DNA of 35,237 bases, from positions 1 to 35,237 of the forward strand of contig JAUIMF010000032.1 in NCBI GenBank assembly GCA_030433415.1, given 5' to 3'. The DNA comes from Gammaproteobacteria bacterium. Lineage in GTDB: Bacteria > Pseudomonadota > Gammaproteobacteria > Pseudomonadales > Halieaceae. Shown piece after piece: positions 16,890-26,559 of this stretch (positions are counted from its first letter, which is position 1; every line of letters begins with the position of its first letter). The translations under genes were made by a program, and so were the position numbers. The notes beneath the pieces are model-generated. The model was given only the letters and a program-made list of their open reading frames with translations. It was not told where the DNA came from and did no database searches.

Positions 16890-18038
16890 TTGCCGACCGT
16901 ACTTGCTTACCCTTTTCGTCCCTTCTTCCTCTCGGCCAGCGTATTCGCTGCTCTCGCCATACCACTCTGGGCGCTTGTCGTGACAGGAGCGGGCCCATCA
17001 CTCGCATTCCTGCACTGGCACCCACACGAGATGCTGGCGGGTTTTCTCTATCCGGCGATTGCGGGCTTTCTCCTCACCGCCGTTTGCAACTGGACCGGTA
17101 CCGCGCCTTTGTGCGGCACCCGGTTGCTCGGCCTTTGGCTGCTCTGGCTCCTGCCGCGACTGGGGTACTTGGCCGGCATCGACAACCTGTGGTTGCGCGC
17201 CGTCGATCTCGCGTTCCTGCCCCTGGTGCTGCTCGCCGCTGCGCGGCCGGTGGTGGCGACGCAGCAGTGGCGGCAGCTGCCACTTCTCGCCACCCTTGCC
17301 GCACTCTTTCTGACGGACCTTGCCTTTCACATCAGCGAGGACCCACAGTGGTTGCACATTGCAGTCCAGCTCGGCGCCCTGCTCCTGCTGCTGGTCGGCG
17401 CACGAATCACGCCCGCGTTTTCACGCAACTGGCTGCAGGCAAGGGGGCGCGATGTTGCCGTGGTCCGGGACCTTGATTGGGCACCTCGCGCACTGTACGC
17501 TTCTTTGTTGGCGCTATTGATTCTGGATGCCGTGGGGTTGCTCGCCGAACGAACAGCTTTCCCTCACGCACAGGCATTGCTGGCAGGCGCGAGCGCTGTG
17601 ATCATTGCACTGCGCCTGGCCGCATGGTCACCCGGCGCGATCCGCAGCGAACCATTGCTATGGATACTGCACGCGGGCATGCTCTGGGTGGCGGGTGGAT
17701 TGCTCCTGCGGGCACTTGCCCTGCTCAGCCTTCTGCCGCACGGTATGTGGCAGCACGCGCTCGGGGCAGGCGCGCTCGGCACGATGATCCTCGGGGTCAT
17801 GTCACGGGTGGCCCTCGGGCATACGGGTCGTCCATTGGTGCTGCCTCGGGGTATGGTTACTGCGTTCGGCTTTGTCATCTTGGCCGCCCTACTTCGCGTC
17901 CTGGCGGCCGGTGGCCTGGTGAGCTGGCAGGCCGGAGTTCTCGCAAGTGGCGCATTCTGGAGTATTGCTTTGTTGATTTTCTTGTGGCGTTACACGGCGA
18001 TACTGCTGCGGCCCAGACCGGACGGCAGGCCGGGCTGA
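16890..18038 (+). CDS. nnrS: NnrS family heme-copper membrane protein
   Basis: Polytopic membrane protein of 382 aa with about 12 helices. NnrS proteins carry heme and copper and protect against nitrosative stress by limiting iron-NO complex formation. The TTG start is supported by AGGAG seven bases upstream and by the family N-terminus YPFRPFFLSASVFAALAIPLW. HWHPHEMLAGFLYPAIAGFLLTA is the conserved HxHEM region, and VMSRVALGHTGRPL near residue 305 is the second signature. The gene is divergent from norC and overlaps nsrR by one base (TGATG), so transporter-like NnrS and the NO sensor are coexpressed. Confidence 0.93.
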   Translation: MPTVLAYPFRPFFLSASVFAALAIPLWALVVTGAGPSLAFLHWHPHEMLAGFLYPAIAGFLLTAVCNWTGTAPLCGTRLLGLWLLWLLPRLGYLAGIDNLWLRAVDLAFLPLVLLAAARPVVATQQWRQLPLLATLAALFLTDLAFHISEDPQWLHIAVQLGALLLLLVGARITPAFSRNWLQARGRDVAVVRDLDWAPRALYASLLALLILDAVGLLAERTAFPHAQALLAGASAVIIALRLAAWSPGAIRSEPLLWILHAGMLWVAGGLLLRALALLSLLPHGMWQHALGAGALGTMILGVMSRVALGHTGRPLVLPRGMVTAFGFVILAALLRVLAAGGLVSWQAGVLASGAFWSIALLIFLWRYTAILLRPRPDGRPG

Positions 18039-18490
18039 TGCGTCTGACGACGCAAACGGATTATGCGCTGCGGGTTCTCGTCTACCTCGCAATCAGCCCG
18101 AAAGAGCACGCACGCATCCGCGACATCGCCGATGCCTACAAAATTTCCCGCGACCATCTGGCAAAGATCGTGCAAAAGCTGCAGCACGTCGGCTTCGTCA
18201 GCACCGCACGCGGCAAAGGTGGCGGCGTGCGTCTTTGCAGCGCGATAAACGAAATCAACATTGGTACTGTCGTTCGAGAGATGGAAGGCACGGAGTACCT
18301 CGTGGAATGCTTCTCGCCTGATAATAAATGCGTCATTACAGGCGCCTGCAGCCTGCCAAAGGCACTGCGCGAGGCAGTCGAAGGCTTTATGGCCGCCTTG
18401 GACCACTACACACTGGAAGATGTTATTTGTCAGCGTTCTGTTGCACTGCGCAAGGCGTTGCAATTGGACGATTCATCGGCCACCCGGTAA
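18038..18490 (+). CDS. nsrR: NsrR, Rrf2-family NO-sensing repressor
   Basis: Winged-helix regulator of 150 aa. The N-terminus MRLTTQTDYALRVLVYLA and the recognition region IADAYKISRDHLAKIVQKLQHVGFV are typical of NsrR. Cys91, Cys98 and Cys104 (ECFSPDNKC, ITGACSL) are the cluster ligands; the spacing C-x6-C-x5-C is slightly wider between the first two than in the best-studied NsrR proteins. An iron-sulfur cluster at these residues reacts with NO and releases DNA. It is cotranscribed with nnrS and probably represses this and the nor, nos and hemerythrin promoters, an autoregulatory loop. NsrR rather than IscR is favoured by sequence style and context. Confidence 0.92.
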   Translation: MRLTTQTDYALRVLVYLAISPKEHARIRDIADAYKISRDHLAKIVQKLQHVGFVSTARGKGGGVRLCSAINEINIGTVVREMEGTEYLVECFSPDNKCVITGACSLPKALREAVEGFMAALDHYTLEDVICQRSVALRKALQLDDSSATR

Positions 18491-18579
18491 GCAGCGCGGG
18501 GCGTGCCTGGAAAGGCCCGCCACCAGCGCGGAGCGAGAAGACAATCACAAACGGCGAAGCACCCACGGATAAAAGCGCG

Positions 18580-19008
18580 TTGATCGCACTGATTCTCGAG
18601 CGATACCACGAACCCCATCGTGCTGACCTGGAACGCCTGCAGAAACTGGCTCAGATGTGTGCCGAGGAGAGCCTCATGGCGGGCGTAGCGGCGCTGCACG
18701 AATTGCTCGAACTGCATATGTTCAAGGAGGAAATGCGCGCCTTTCCCATGATTGAACAGGGGAGCAGCGGGCTGCTGGGGCATCTCGCGGTGGACATGAT
18801 GGAAGAGCACTTACGCATTGAGGCATTGTCGACGCAGCTACAGCAGCAGATCGGCGCTCTTCCCCGCGAGGGTGCTGGCGGTACGTTGTCGGAGCTGCAC
18901 ACCGTTGCGGAACGTTTTTTCTCGGATCTCGAGGAACATGCACGGCTCGAGGACGAGCTGTTGTTCCGCCCTCTTGTCACGACGCGCCTCCAACCCATCG
19001 CCGGTTGA
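18580..19008 (+). CDS. Hemerythrin-like (RIC/NorA-type) di-iron protein, start uncertain
   Basis: Hemerythrin-domain protein related to the C-terminal domain of iron-sulfur cluster repair proteins (YtfE/ScdA/DnrN/NorA), which bind di-iron and NO. The ligand-bearing segments are RYHEPHRADL, LLELHMFKEEMRAFPMI, MMEEHLRIE and DLEEHARLEDELLFRPL. The N-terminal DUF542 (ScdA_N) domain with its CysPro motif is missing, and there is no room for it between nsrR and this domain. The start is unclear: the in-frame TTG at 18580 has only a weak binding site, and no ATG lies nearby after the nsrR stop. It may be an N-terminally shortened gene or use an unusual start. It is the third gene of the nnrS-nsrR unit. 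Confidence 0.78.
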   Translation: MIALILERYHEPHRADLERLQKLAQMCAEESLMAGVAALHELLELHMFKEEMRAFPMIEQGSSGLLGHLAVDMMEEHLRIEALSTQLQQQIGALPREGAGGTLSELHTVAERFFSDLEEHARLEDELLFRPLVTTRLQPIAG

Positions 19009-19171
19009 AGTCAGTTCGCGATGAAAAAAGCAGAGGGCAAGAGCCACCGTTTCGGACACCTTCGAACAACCTGTATACACGCTGATCTACCGGCTCAGCA
19101 AAGCGCACTGGGCAGGACTGTGACGCGCGCCGGGTCCACGCCACGCCACAGCCCGCACAGAGACAGCCAGG

Positions 19172-21265
19172 CTAGAACTGGTAAAAAACCCGTCCGAAAA
19201 CGTTGACACCCGGCGCAGGCAATCTCTCCAGCATTCCCACGTCAGGATTCATGGCCCGGTTGTAGCCACTGAGGTGCGGTGCGAATTGCCGATCGAAGAG
19301 GTTGTCGACCCCCAATGCCAGTTGCAGCGATCCGGTGACCTGCCATGCAGCGTGCAGATTCACCGTTGCATAGCCAGCGGTCTTCTGCTCCCGGTTGGTA
19401 GCGCTTACATCGTTTTGCGCAGCGTAGGCGACCGACTCGAGCCGCGCATTCCAGGCGCCTGACAGATAATCGATACCGACTGTCAGGTTGGGCGGCGCAA
19501 TTCGATAAAGCTTGTCATCGATATCCATACGCTCGCCCCGAACGACGTTAAGCAGGCCGCTCAGTGCCAGCGAATCACTGATGCGCCAGTGCCAGTCCAT
19601 ATCGAAGCCATAAAGCTGCGCCCTAACGTTGCTGAACTGCAGTGGATCGTCACGATTCACTCCGTTACTTGCGTTCATCATGCGTGCAAAACGTGCGCCT
19701 GGCGCACCGGGATCCACGGGCGCACCCTGAATGTAATCGTCGATGCGGTAGTAGAAGAACCTCGGATGCAGAGACAACCGGTCCGTTGACCAATCCCATC
19801 CCAACTCAAGCTGCGTCGCTCGCTCCGAGTCCAGCCCGATGTTGCCAAGATACAGCTGCCCATCCGCCAGTCCCGCCGTCGCCTCCAGCGGCAACCACAG
19901 GTAACGCTCCTGATACGTCGGCCCGCGCTGCTTCTGGGCCAGCCCGAGGTAAAACTGTGTGTCCTCGCTGTAGCGGTAGTTGAGTTTTGCCACAACGTCC
20001 AGGTTGGTTTCCGACCGGCTTCGGTCCGCCGCATTGAAGGCATCACGCAGTGCCTGCGCCGGAGGCATCATCATCGCCGGCGTGCCGTCGACCTCGCCGG
20101 AATCAGTGCTCACGCGGTTTGCGCGCGCGCCCAGGTCGAGCGACAGTCGGCTGCTGAGCATGCGATCGTGCTCCAGATAAATGCCGTAGACCTCGCGCTC
20201 CGCCTCGTTGAAATTGACCACGAAGAACATCGGGTTGTTAGGATTGTCGATATCCGATTGGTGGGTCTCCCGAAAACCGTCAACACCTGATCGCCACTGC
20301 CCGGAGTCAGAGGACCATAGTGCTTCGAGCTTGAAACCGACATTGTCGGTTGACGCGATGTTCTGGCGCCAAAGGGCCGGCGATGCCGGAGCACCGCGGA
20401 GGTGAAAATTGGTCATTCCGTGTTCCAGGTGACTCGTATAGATCCGTGCTTCGATCTCCAGACCATCCGAGCCATCGAAGCGATAGCTGGCACCAAGCAG
20501 ATCACCATCGACGTAGTCGATATCCATGGGAAGTGCCGGAGTACCCGCTTCGCCTGTGTCGTTGTAGCCATAGTCGAGCTGGAACGTGTGCCGACCGCTG
20601 CGAAACCCGTAGCCCAGATCGTAGCGTGCGCGCTCGTAACTCGACGGGAGGATTTCGCCGCCGGGGAAAGCCTGGTCATCGGCTTCCTGTAGCATGGCGG
20701 CCGCACGAATACGATGCCGATCGTTGGCAAGCTGCAGTTCGGCATCGAATTGATACCCGCTGTTGACGGATTGTGCACTGCCGATAACACGACCCTCACT
20801 ATGGAATTCGCTGCTGTCACCGAACTCCATACGTCTCGTGCGTGCGTCGATCACTCCGCCGATTGTTTCCTGGGCGATACTGACCGGCGCGATGCCGCGA
20901 TACACCTCCAGCGATTCGAGTTGTGCTGTCACTGCGTAGGAAATGGGCGGGTCCATCCAGTTTGGGCCGGCGGACGCGAGCTGATTGCCATCGAGGGATA
21001 CGGCAATTCTCGGTCCAAACAGACCGCGATACTGTGGTATTCCCGTAATCGGCCCATTCGTGGTGACATTCGCCCCCGGTGCCGAATGCAGCAGCATTGC
21101 AGGATCAGGCGCAATGGAGAAAGCCTCCGTCACGTCAATAACACGGGTATCGCGGTGCCCTATTATGATCAACTCCTCAATCGGCAAATCACCTGTGTCC
21201 TGCGCCGCAGCGCAAAAACCAACCATCAGGGTGGCACTCATTGCGCATTGCAAATACTTGGCCAT
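19172..21265 (-). CDS. nosA: TonB-dependent copper receptor (OprC/NosA type)
   Basis: Outer-membrane receptor of 697 aa. The start MAKYLQCAMSATLMVG follows GGAGAG and opens a signal peptide. A TonB-box-like IEELIIIG is followed by the plug domain (about 45-160; NWMDPPISYAVTAQLESLEVYRG is close to the OprC/NosA plug). The 22-strand barrel ends in VFYQF with a terminal Phe. NosA/OprC imports copper, and in denitrifiers it supplies the many copper atoms of N2O reductase. Its place divergent to nosR and next to a DUF2946-like gene supports this reading. Met- and His-containing loops (MMMPPAQ; HGMTNFHLRG) are candidate copper ligands. The alternative, a receptor for another chelate, is less likely. 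Confidence 0.87.
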   Translation of the reverse strand: MAKYLQCAMSATLMVGFCAAAQDTGDLPIEELIIIGHRDTRVIDVTEAFSIAPDPAMLLHSAPGANVTTNGPITGIPQYRGLFGPRIAVSLDGNQLASAGPNWMDPPISYAVTAQLESLEVYRGIAPVSIAQETIGGVIDARTRRMEFGDSSEFHSEGRVIGSAQSVNSGYQFDAELQLANDRHRIRAAAMLQEADDQAFPGGEILPSSYERARYDLGYGFRSGRHTFQLDYGYNDTGEAGTPALPMDIDYVDGDLLGASYRFDGSDGLEIEARIYTSHLEHGMTNFHLRGAPASPALWRQNIASTDNVGFKLEALWSSDSGQWRSGVDGFRETHQSDIDNPNNPMFFVVNFNEAEREVYGIYLEHDRMLSSRLSLDLGARANRVSTDSGEVDGTPAMMMPPAQALRDAFNAADRSRSETNLDVVAKLNYRYSEDTQFYLGLAQKQRGPTYQERYLWLPLEATAGLADGQLYLGNIGLDSERATQLELGWDWSTDRLSLHPRFFYYRIDDYIQGAPVDPGAPGARFARMMNASNGVNRDDPLQFSNVRAQLYGFDMDWHWRISDSLALSGLLNVVRGERMDIDDKLYRIAPPNLTVGIDYLSGAWNARLESVAYAAQNDVSATNREQKTAGYATVNLHAAWQVTGSLQLALGVDNLFDRQFAPHLSGYNRAMNPDVGMLERLPAPGVNVFGRVFYQF

Positions 21266-21390
21266 AGAAAATCTCTCCGTGCATGAGTTGCACAAACCTG
21301 CTGCTGCCCGATGGCTTCGGGTCAGCTTGAGGTTTGGCGTTTCTCGTTAGTCGGTTGTCGTTAAGCAGCCGGCAAGGCCGACCGGAGCAC

Positions 21391-21867
21391 TCAGAGCGGA
21401 GGAGATCTCGAGGCGGGACGAAGCCAGCGGCAAGGCAGGCATGCAGACGCCACAGCTACCGTGACTGAAGGCTGCGCCGAGTCGCTCGGCTCAAACACTT
21501 CCGCAAGTAGCGGGGAAGTTTCGGCGCCGGATCCGGCGAGCAAGCAGCCCGGGGCCGCGGCTGTTTTACTCAACTCGGCGTCGGGTGCATGCCCCTCGGG
21601 CGAGTGATGATGACTGTGGTTTGTCGACACCGACGTGTGTAGCACTACCGCATCGAGCACCTGTGCACTGCGCAGGTCGCCAGGGCAGAGATGAAACGGC
21701 GTCCCGTCAGCGAGCGATGCCGCCATATGCCCCGGCGGGACGATGGCTGCCGCAAAAACATAGCTAACAAGACCAAGCCAGACCCGAAAACGCGACCGCC
21801 GCGGGTTCGACACACGAAGTCCTGATGAGCAGTGGGATCTACCGGGCTGTTCGAAAAGATGACTCAC
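21391..21867 (-). CDS. DUF2946-like His-rich protein
   Basis: Protein of 158 aa. A basic N-terminus is followed by one hydrophobic segment (VWLGLVSYVFAAAIVPPGHMAA), the short motif DGTPFHLCPGDL, a His cluster (NHSHHHSPEGH) and a C-terminal hydrophobic stretch ending CLPCRWLRPASRSPPL. This layout fits DUF2946 proteins, which are commonly encoded beside copper-related TonB receptors. The His cluster and Cys residues suggest metal binding in the periplasm. It starts with GTG after a weak AGGCGG and is the first gene of the minus-strand pair with the copper receptor, 125 nt upstream of it. The role in copper handling is inferred. Confidence 0.75.
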   Translation of the reverse strand: MSHLFEQPGRSHCSSGLRVSNPRRSRFRVWLGLVSYVFAAAIVPPGHMAASLADGTPFHLCPGDLRSAQVLDAVVLHTSVSTNHSHHHSPEGHAPDAELSKTAAAPGCLLAGSGAETSPLLAEVFEPSDSAQPSVTVAVASACLPCRWLRPASRSPPL

Positions 21868-22257
21868 GGGTTCCGCCTAAGCACATCAGACGCCGAAGCA
21901 CAAAGAAATGCCGACTTGCTGCTATGCCTGCGTAGGGTGATGGTCTGCTCAATCCTACCGCAGAGCGAAATCCGCAGCCTATACAATGGAAGGCGTGCAT
22001 GTCTGGATTGCAGCCCCGGGCAAGCTGAGACCGGACACAGGAACTGCGCCAAAAACCGCAGCGTCTGCGCTCGCTTCTCGCACTAGTCGCCGCGCGAGCG
22101 ACGTAATCTGTTGGTAATGAGTCTCATGCATGATCTGGCGGCGTGTCCGGACATGGTAAAGCGGAGTCTTTTAAGCGACAATTGATCCAGGTCATGTGTG
22201 CGGCAGAGACTAGGCGATAGCATAAACATCTGTCGTAAGGGCAGGCACTGATCTCAT
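21868..22257. other. Divergent promoter region between the copper-uptake genes and nosR
   Basis: 390 bp without a credible gene. The only clear motifs are two candidate operators near the nosR side (22126-22134 and 22182-22195). The long gap gives room for separate promoters in both directions. Confidence 0.7.
22126..22195 (+). promoter_or_regulatory. Candidate NO/oxygen-responsive sites upstream of nosR
   Basis: ATGCATGAT (22126-22134) repeats the core of the motif at 11512-11526. TTGAT-CCAG-GTCAT (22182-22195) differs at one base from the FNR/DNR-type consensus TTGAT-N4-GTCAA and lies about 63-76 bp before the nosR start, a suitable distance for an activator. Confidence 0.55.
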
Positions 22258-24462
22258 GTGTCCGGGTCAGTCGCGCCGCATCTGCATAAGGGGCTTCTTT
22301 TGCGTTGGCCAGTAATAATCGCTGTCATCACCCTCCTATTCGTCGGCCCCCTGGCGGAAGCACAGGGCGATCGGGCACTGGTCTCAGGTTTCCTTGACGC
22401 GGTACCGGCGCATGAGCTGGTTCCGGGTGCCCAGCGATATGGCGAAGTGCGCGACGACCTTCCCATCGTAGAGGCTCTGGGTGCCGAGGGCCCGCTTGGC
22501 TATGTGTTTCTCACCTCGGACTTTGTGACGACTACGGGCTATTCGGGCAAGCCCATACACGTGCTTATGGGTGTGAACGGTGATGCGGTCATCACCGGGG
22601 TCCGCCTCGTCGAGCACGCCGAACCGATAGTGCTCATCGGCATCCCTGACGCCAAGATTCAGGCCGTCACTGAAAAGTACTCGGGACTGGACCTGCGAGT
22701 CGAAGCTGAAGCTCAGGGCAACGGCCACGAACTGGACATAGTCTCGGGGGCGACGGTGACCATAATGGTGATCGACGACTCTATCGTTCGCTCCGGGCTG
22801 CGCGTTGCGCGAGCGCTGGGCCTCGGTGGCTTGCAGGCCGAGCAGCGACATTCGGGGCCGTTGCGGCGGCTCCGCACCCCACCCAACCCAGTGCCGACGA
22901 CAAACTGGCAGACACTCGCGGGCGACGGCTCGCTGAGGTCGCTGCGTCTCGACGTTGGGCAGATCAACAGGGCTTTTGAGCTGAACGCTGATCAGCGTGC
23001 AGCGGGACGCCCCGAGAGTGGCGAAGCGGGCGACACTTTCATCGAGATGCAGTTGGCGCTGCTCAGTGATCCGGAGATAGGCCGTGCGCTCCTTGGAGAC
23101 CAGGAGTTCGCAAATCTCCAGGACTGGCTGGCTGCGGGCGAGCATGCGATTCTGGTGCTGGGTCGGGGTCGCTATTCCTTCAAGGGATCTGGCTACGTAC
23201 GAGGCGGCATCTTTGACCGCATCCAGCTGATACAGGGAGACCGATCGGTGCGCTTCTTCGACAAACAGCATCGAAGGTTAGGGCGCCTGGCAGCGGATGA
23301 CGCGCCCGAGTTCACAGAGCTGGACCTGTTCCGTATCCCCGCTGATTCCGGGTTTGACGCAACCGAGCCTTTTCGACTGCAACTGCTTGTACAGCGCAGT
23401 GTGGGCGCCATCGACAAGGCGTTCACAACCTTCGACCTCGGCTACAAATTGCCAGAGCGTTTTACAGAACGGACCTCGCCGTCGCCGGCAAGTGCTGCGA
23501 GTGGAACAGCGCTCGACTCGGATCCCCAGCAGCTCAGCCACCTTTGGCAACGGATCTGGAAGCAGAAGCGATTTTCGGTAGTTCTCTTGCTCGTAGCGAT
23601 CGTGCTGCTCACCCTCGTATTCTTCTTTCAGATGCAACTTACCCGCTCGGAGCGTTTTACCTACTGGTTCCGGATTGGCTTTCTGACCTTCACCCTGGTC
23701 GTGATCGGCTGGTACGCCAATGCGCAACTTTCTGTCGTCAACGTTTTGACCCTGTTCGCAGCGCTGACGAGCGATTTCTCCTGGTCCGCTTTCCTGATGG
23801 ATCCTCTGATTTTTATTCTGTGGTTTTCCGTTGCAGCATCTATTCTGTTCTGGGGTCGCGGCGTCTTTTGCGGCTGGCTATGCCCCTTTGGTGCACTGCA
23901 GGAATTGACGAACAAGCTGGCCCGGCTGTTCCGGGTGCCACAGATCACCGTGCCCTGGGGTCTCCACGAGCGCCTCTGGCCTATCAAATACATGATTTTT
24001 CTGGGGCTATTTGGTTTGTCGCTGTATTCGCTGGAGCTGGCCGAGCGCTATGCCGAGGTGGAACCTTTCAAAACAGCCATCATCCTCAAGTTTCAGCGCT
24101 CCTGGCCCTATGTCAGCTTTGCCGTGGCACTTCTGGTGGCGGGCCTCTTCATTGAGCGGTTTTACTGTCGCTACCTCTGCCCCCTGGGTGCCGCGCTGGC
24201 GATACCCGCGCGCATGCGCATGTTTGACTGGCTAAAGCGCTACCGGATGTGTGGAGACCCGTGCCAGCGCTGCGCCAATGAATGCATGGTCCAGGCGATT
24301 CATCCGGAAGGGCACATCAATCCCAACGAATGCCACCAGTGCCTGCACTGCCAGGTTCTCTACCAGAGCACCACTAAATGCCCTGTTTGTATCAAGAAGG
24401 AGGCAAAGCGCACCAAGTTTGCCAACGTCGATCGAAGCGCCGTTCTGGCATCGTCGGCGTGA
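22258..24462 (+). CDS. nosR: NosR, membrane flavoprotein supporting N2O reductase
   Basis: Polytopic electron-transfer protein of 734 aa required for nos expression and NosZ activity. A signal-anchor is followed by a periplasmic FMN-binding domain (about 75-185) with the flavinylation motif SGATVT at 163-168. Membrane helices occupy about 440-650, with CGWLCPFGALQE and CRYLCPLGAALAIP. A cytoplasmic ferredoxin-like tail has two Cys-rich motifs (CGDPCQRCANEC and CHQCLHCQ...CPVC). Electrons are thought to pass from the quinol pool to NosZ. The GTG at 22258 gives the longest product; the TTG at 22300, after AAGGGG, is a reasonable alternative. It is the first gene of the nos operon. Confidence 0.95.
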   Translation: MSGSVAPHLHKGLLLRWPVIIAVITLLFVGPLAEAQGDRALVSGFLDAVPAHELVPGAQRYGEVRDDLPIVEALGAEGPLGYVFLTSDFVTTTGYSGKPIHVLMGVNGDAVITGVRLVEHAEPIVLIGIPDAKIQAVTEKYSGLDLRVEAEAQGNGHELDIVSGATVTIMVIDDSIVRSGLRVARALGLGGLQAEQRHSGPLRRLRTPPNPVPTTNWQTLAGDGSLRSLRLDVGQINRAFELNADQRAAGRPESGEAGDTFIEMQLALLSDPEIGRALLGDQEFANLQDWLAAGEHAILVLGRGRYSFKGSGYVRGGIFDRIQLIQGDRSVRFFDKQHRRLGRLAADDAPEFTELDLFRIPADSGFDATEPFRLQLLVQRSVGAIDKAFTTFDLGYKLPERFTERTSPSPASAASGTALDSDPQQLSHLWQRIWKQKRFSVVLLLVAIVLLTLVFFFQMQLTRSERFTYWFRIGFLTFTLVVIGWYANAQLSVVNVLTLFAALTSDFSWSAFLMDPLIFILWFSVAASILFWGRGVFCGWLCPFGALQELTNKLARLFRVPQITVPWGLHERLWPIKYMIFLGLFGLSLYSLELAERYAEVEPFKTAIILKFQRSWPYVSFAVALLVAGLFIERFYCRYLCPLGAALAIPARMRMFDWLKRYRMCGDPCQRCANECMVQAIHPEGHINPNECHQCLHCQVLYQSTTKCPVCIKKEAKRTKFANVDRSAVLASSA

Positions 24463-24540
24463 AACGCAATCAAGATTGACTGGTAGTAGCGTCTGAAGTT
24501 TGTTTAAAGCGAACCACCCTATCCTCAGGAGGATAACGCT

Positions 24541-26511
24541 GTGAAAAACGATAGCGATAAAACCGAAGTAACCGAAGCTAAAAAAACTGTTCCAGCTGAG
24601 CGTGCGCAAGTAGCGGCGGGATTGCCCGCCGTATCACGGCGCAATGTACTTACCGCCACGGCAGCAGGAGCTTTTCTTGCGGGCGCCGGAATTGGCACAT
24701 CCCTGTCTCCGCAGCGGGTGCGCGCCGCCAGCGGTGGGGATCATGAGGTCAACCTGGAGCCGGGTGAGCTGGATCCCTACTACGGGTTTTGGTCTTCCGG
24801 GCAGACCGGAGAGATACGGGTCCTGGGCTTTCCCTCAATGCGCGAATTGATGCGTATTCCTGTGTTCAATCGATGTTCCGCGACGGGTTGGGGGCAGACA
24901 AACGAAAGTCTGAAAGTCCTGACCGAGGGTCTTACGGAAGAAACCAAGAAGTTTCTCGCCGACCAGGGCAAAAAGACTTACGACAACGGCGACCTCCATC
25001 ACCCCCACATGTCCTTCACCGACGGCACCTATGATGGCCGCTACCTGTTTGCCAATGACAAGGCAAACACCAGGGTCGCGCGGATTCGCTGCGACGTGAT
25101 GAAGTGCGACAAGATTCTGGAGATCCCCAATGCCCACGACATTCACGGTATGCGGCCGCAGAAGTACCCGCGCACCGGGTATGTCTTTGCCAACGGTGAG
25201 CACGAGGCCCCACTTGTCAACGATGGCACAGTCCTCGACGATCCCTCGCAATACGTCAATATTTTCTCCGCCATCGACGGTGACAAAATGGAAGTCGCCT
25301 GGCAGGTCATGGTCAGCGGCAACCTTGATAACACGGACTGCGACTATCAGGGTAAGTACGCCTTTTCGACGAGCTACAACTCTGAAATGGGCATGACATT
25401 TGCCGAGATGACCCGTAACGAAATGGACCACGTCGTGGTTTTCAACATCAAGGAGATCGAGAAAGGCGTTGCCAACGGGGACGTGCAGATGCTGAACGGC
25501 GTACCCGTAATCGATGGCCGCAAGGGGCAGAACAAGAAATACACCCGCTACATTCCCATTCCCAATAGCCCACATGGTTGCAACACGGCGCCTGACAAAC
25601 GTCACGTTATGATTGCCGGAAAGCTCTCGCCCACCGTATCCGTGATCGATGTCACCAAGGTTGACGCGTTGTTTGAAGAAGATGCCGATCCGCGTTCCTG
25701 CATCGTCGCGGAACCCCAGTTGGGTCTCGGGCCTTTGCACACCGCCTTTGACGGGCAGGGCAACGCCTTCACCACCCTATTTCTGGACAGCCAGGTGGTC
25801 AAATGGAACATCGACAAGGCTATCCGAGCCTACGCTGGTGAAGACGTCGACCCGATTATCTCAAAGGTCGATGTGCACTATCAGCCAGGACACAACTCGA
25901 CTTCCATGGGTGAGACCGCCGAAGCCGATGGCAAGTGGCTTATTTCCATGAACAAGTTCTCCAAGGATCGATTTATCAACGTCGGCCCTCTGAAACCCGA
26001 AAACGAGCAGATTATTGATATATCCCGTGACGAGATGAAGGTTGTGCACGACGGCCCGACTTTTGCGGAGCCGCATGACAGCATTATCGTGCGCGCCGAC
26101 ATCGTAAAGCCCAAGAACGTCTGGACCCGCGATGACCCGATCTTTGCCGACGCCGTGGCGCAGGCAAAGGCGGATGGGGTCACCCTCGAGCGCGACAGCA
26201 AGGTGATTCGCGACGGACGCAAGGTTCGCGTGTACATGACGTCGGTAGCGCCAGTGTTCGGCCTGGACAAGTTCACGGTGCGCCAAGGCGATGAGGTCAC
26301 CGTTTTTGTCACCAACCTCGACGATGTCGATGATGTCACGCACGGATTCTGCATGGCCAATTATGGCGTAGCTATGGAGGTCGCACCTCAGGCCACAGCG
26401 TCTGTCACCTTTACGGCCAATCGACCGGGGGTTCACTGGTTCTACTGCCAGTGGTTCTGTCACGCCTTGCATATGGAAATGCGAGGCAGGATGCTCGTTG
26501 AGAAGGCATGA
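24541..26511 (+). CDS. nosZ: NosZ, nitrous oxide reductase (clade I, Tat-exported)
   Basis: Periplasmic multicopper enzyme of 656 aa that reduces N2O to N2. The GTG start follows AGGAGG. A twin-arginine signal [20 protein letters not shown] (31-50) places it in the Tat-dependent clade I type. The seven-bladed propeller carries CuZ histidines in [12 protein letters not shown] (His153/154), DIHGMRP (His202), PHGCN, LHTAFD, GHNSTS and EPHDSI. The C-terminal cupredoxin has the CuA site: His in DVTHGFCM, then Cys636, Cys640, His644 and Met647 in [13 protein letters not shown]. All expected ligands are present, so it should be active. It has its own 78-bp leader after nosR, which includes a 12-bp motif shared with the nnrU upstream region. 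Confidence 0.98.
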   Translation: MKNDSDKTEVTEAKKTVPAERAQVAAGLPAVSRRNVLTATAAGAFLAGAGIGTSLSPQRVRAASGGDHEVNLEPGELDPYYGFWSSGQTGEIRVLGFPSMRELMRIPVFNRCSATGWGQTNESLKVLTEGLTEETKKFLADQGKKTYDNGDLHHPHMSFTDGTYDGRYLFANDKANTRVARIRCDVMKCDKILEIPNAHDIHGMRPQKYPRTGYVFANGEHEAPLVNDGTVLDDPSQYVNIFSAIDGDKMEVAWQVMVSGNLDNTDCDYQGKYAFSTSYNSEMGMTFAEMTRNEMDHVVVFNIKEIEKGVANGDVQMLNGVPVIDGRKGQNKKYTRYIPIPNSPHGCNTAPDKRHVMIAGKLSPTVSVIDVTKVDALFEEDADPRSCIVAEPQLGLGPLHTAFDGQGNAFTTLFLDSQVVKWNIDKAIRAYAGEDVDPIISKVDVHYQPGHNSTSMGETAEADGKWLISMNKFSKDRFINVGPLKPENEQIIDISRDEMKVVHDGPTFAEPHDSIIVRADIVKPKNVWTRDDPIFADAVAQAKADGVTLERDSKVIRDGRKVRVYMTSVAPVFGLDKFTVRQGDEVTVFVTNLDDVDDVTHGFCMANYGVAMEVAPQATASVTFTANRPGVHWFYCQWFCHALHMEMRGRMLVEKA

Positions 26512-26559
26512 TGCAATGAGCATCTCGCATTGAACTACAGCGTAAGCAGGAGCAGGGCC

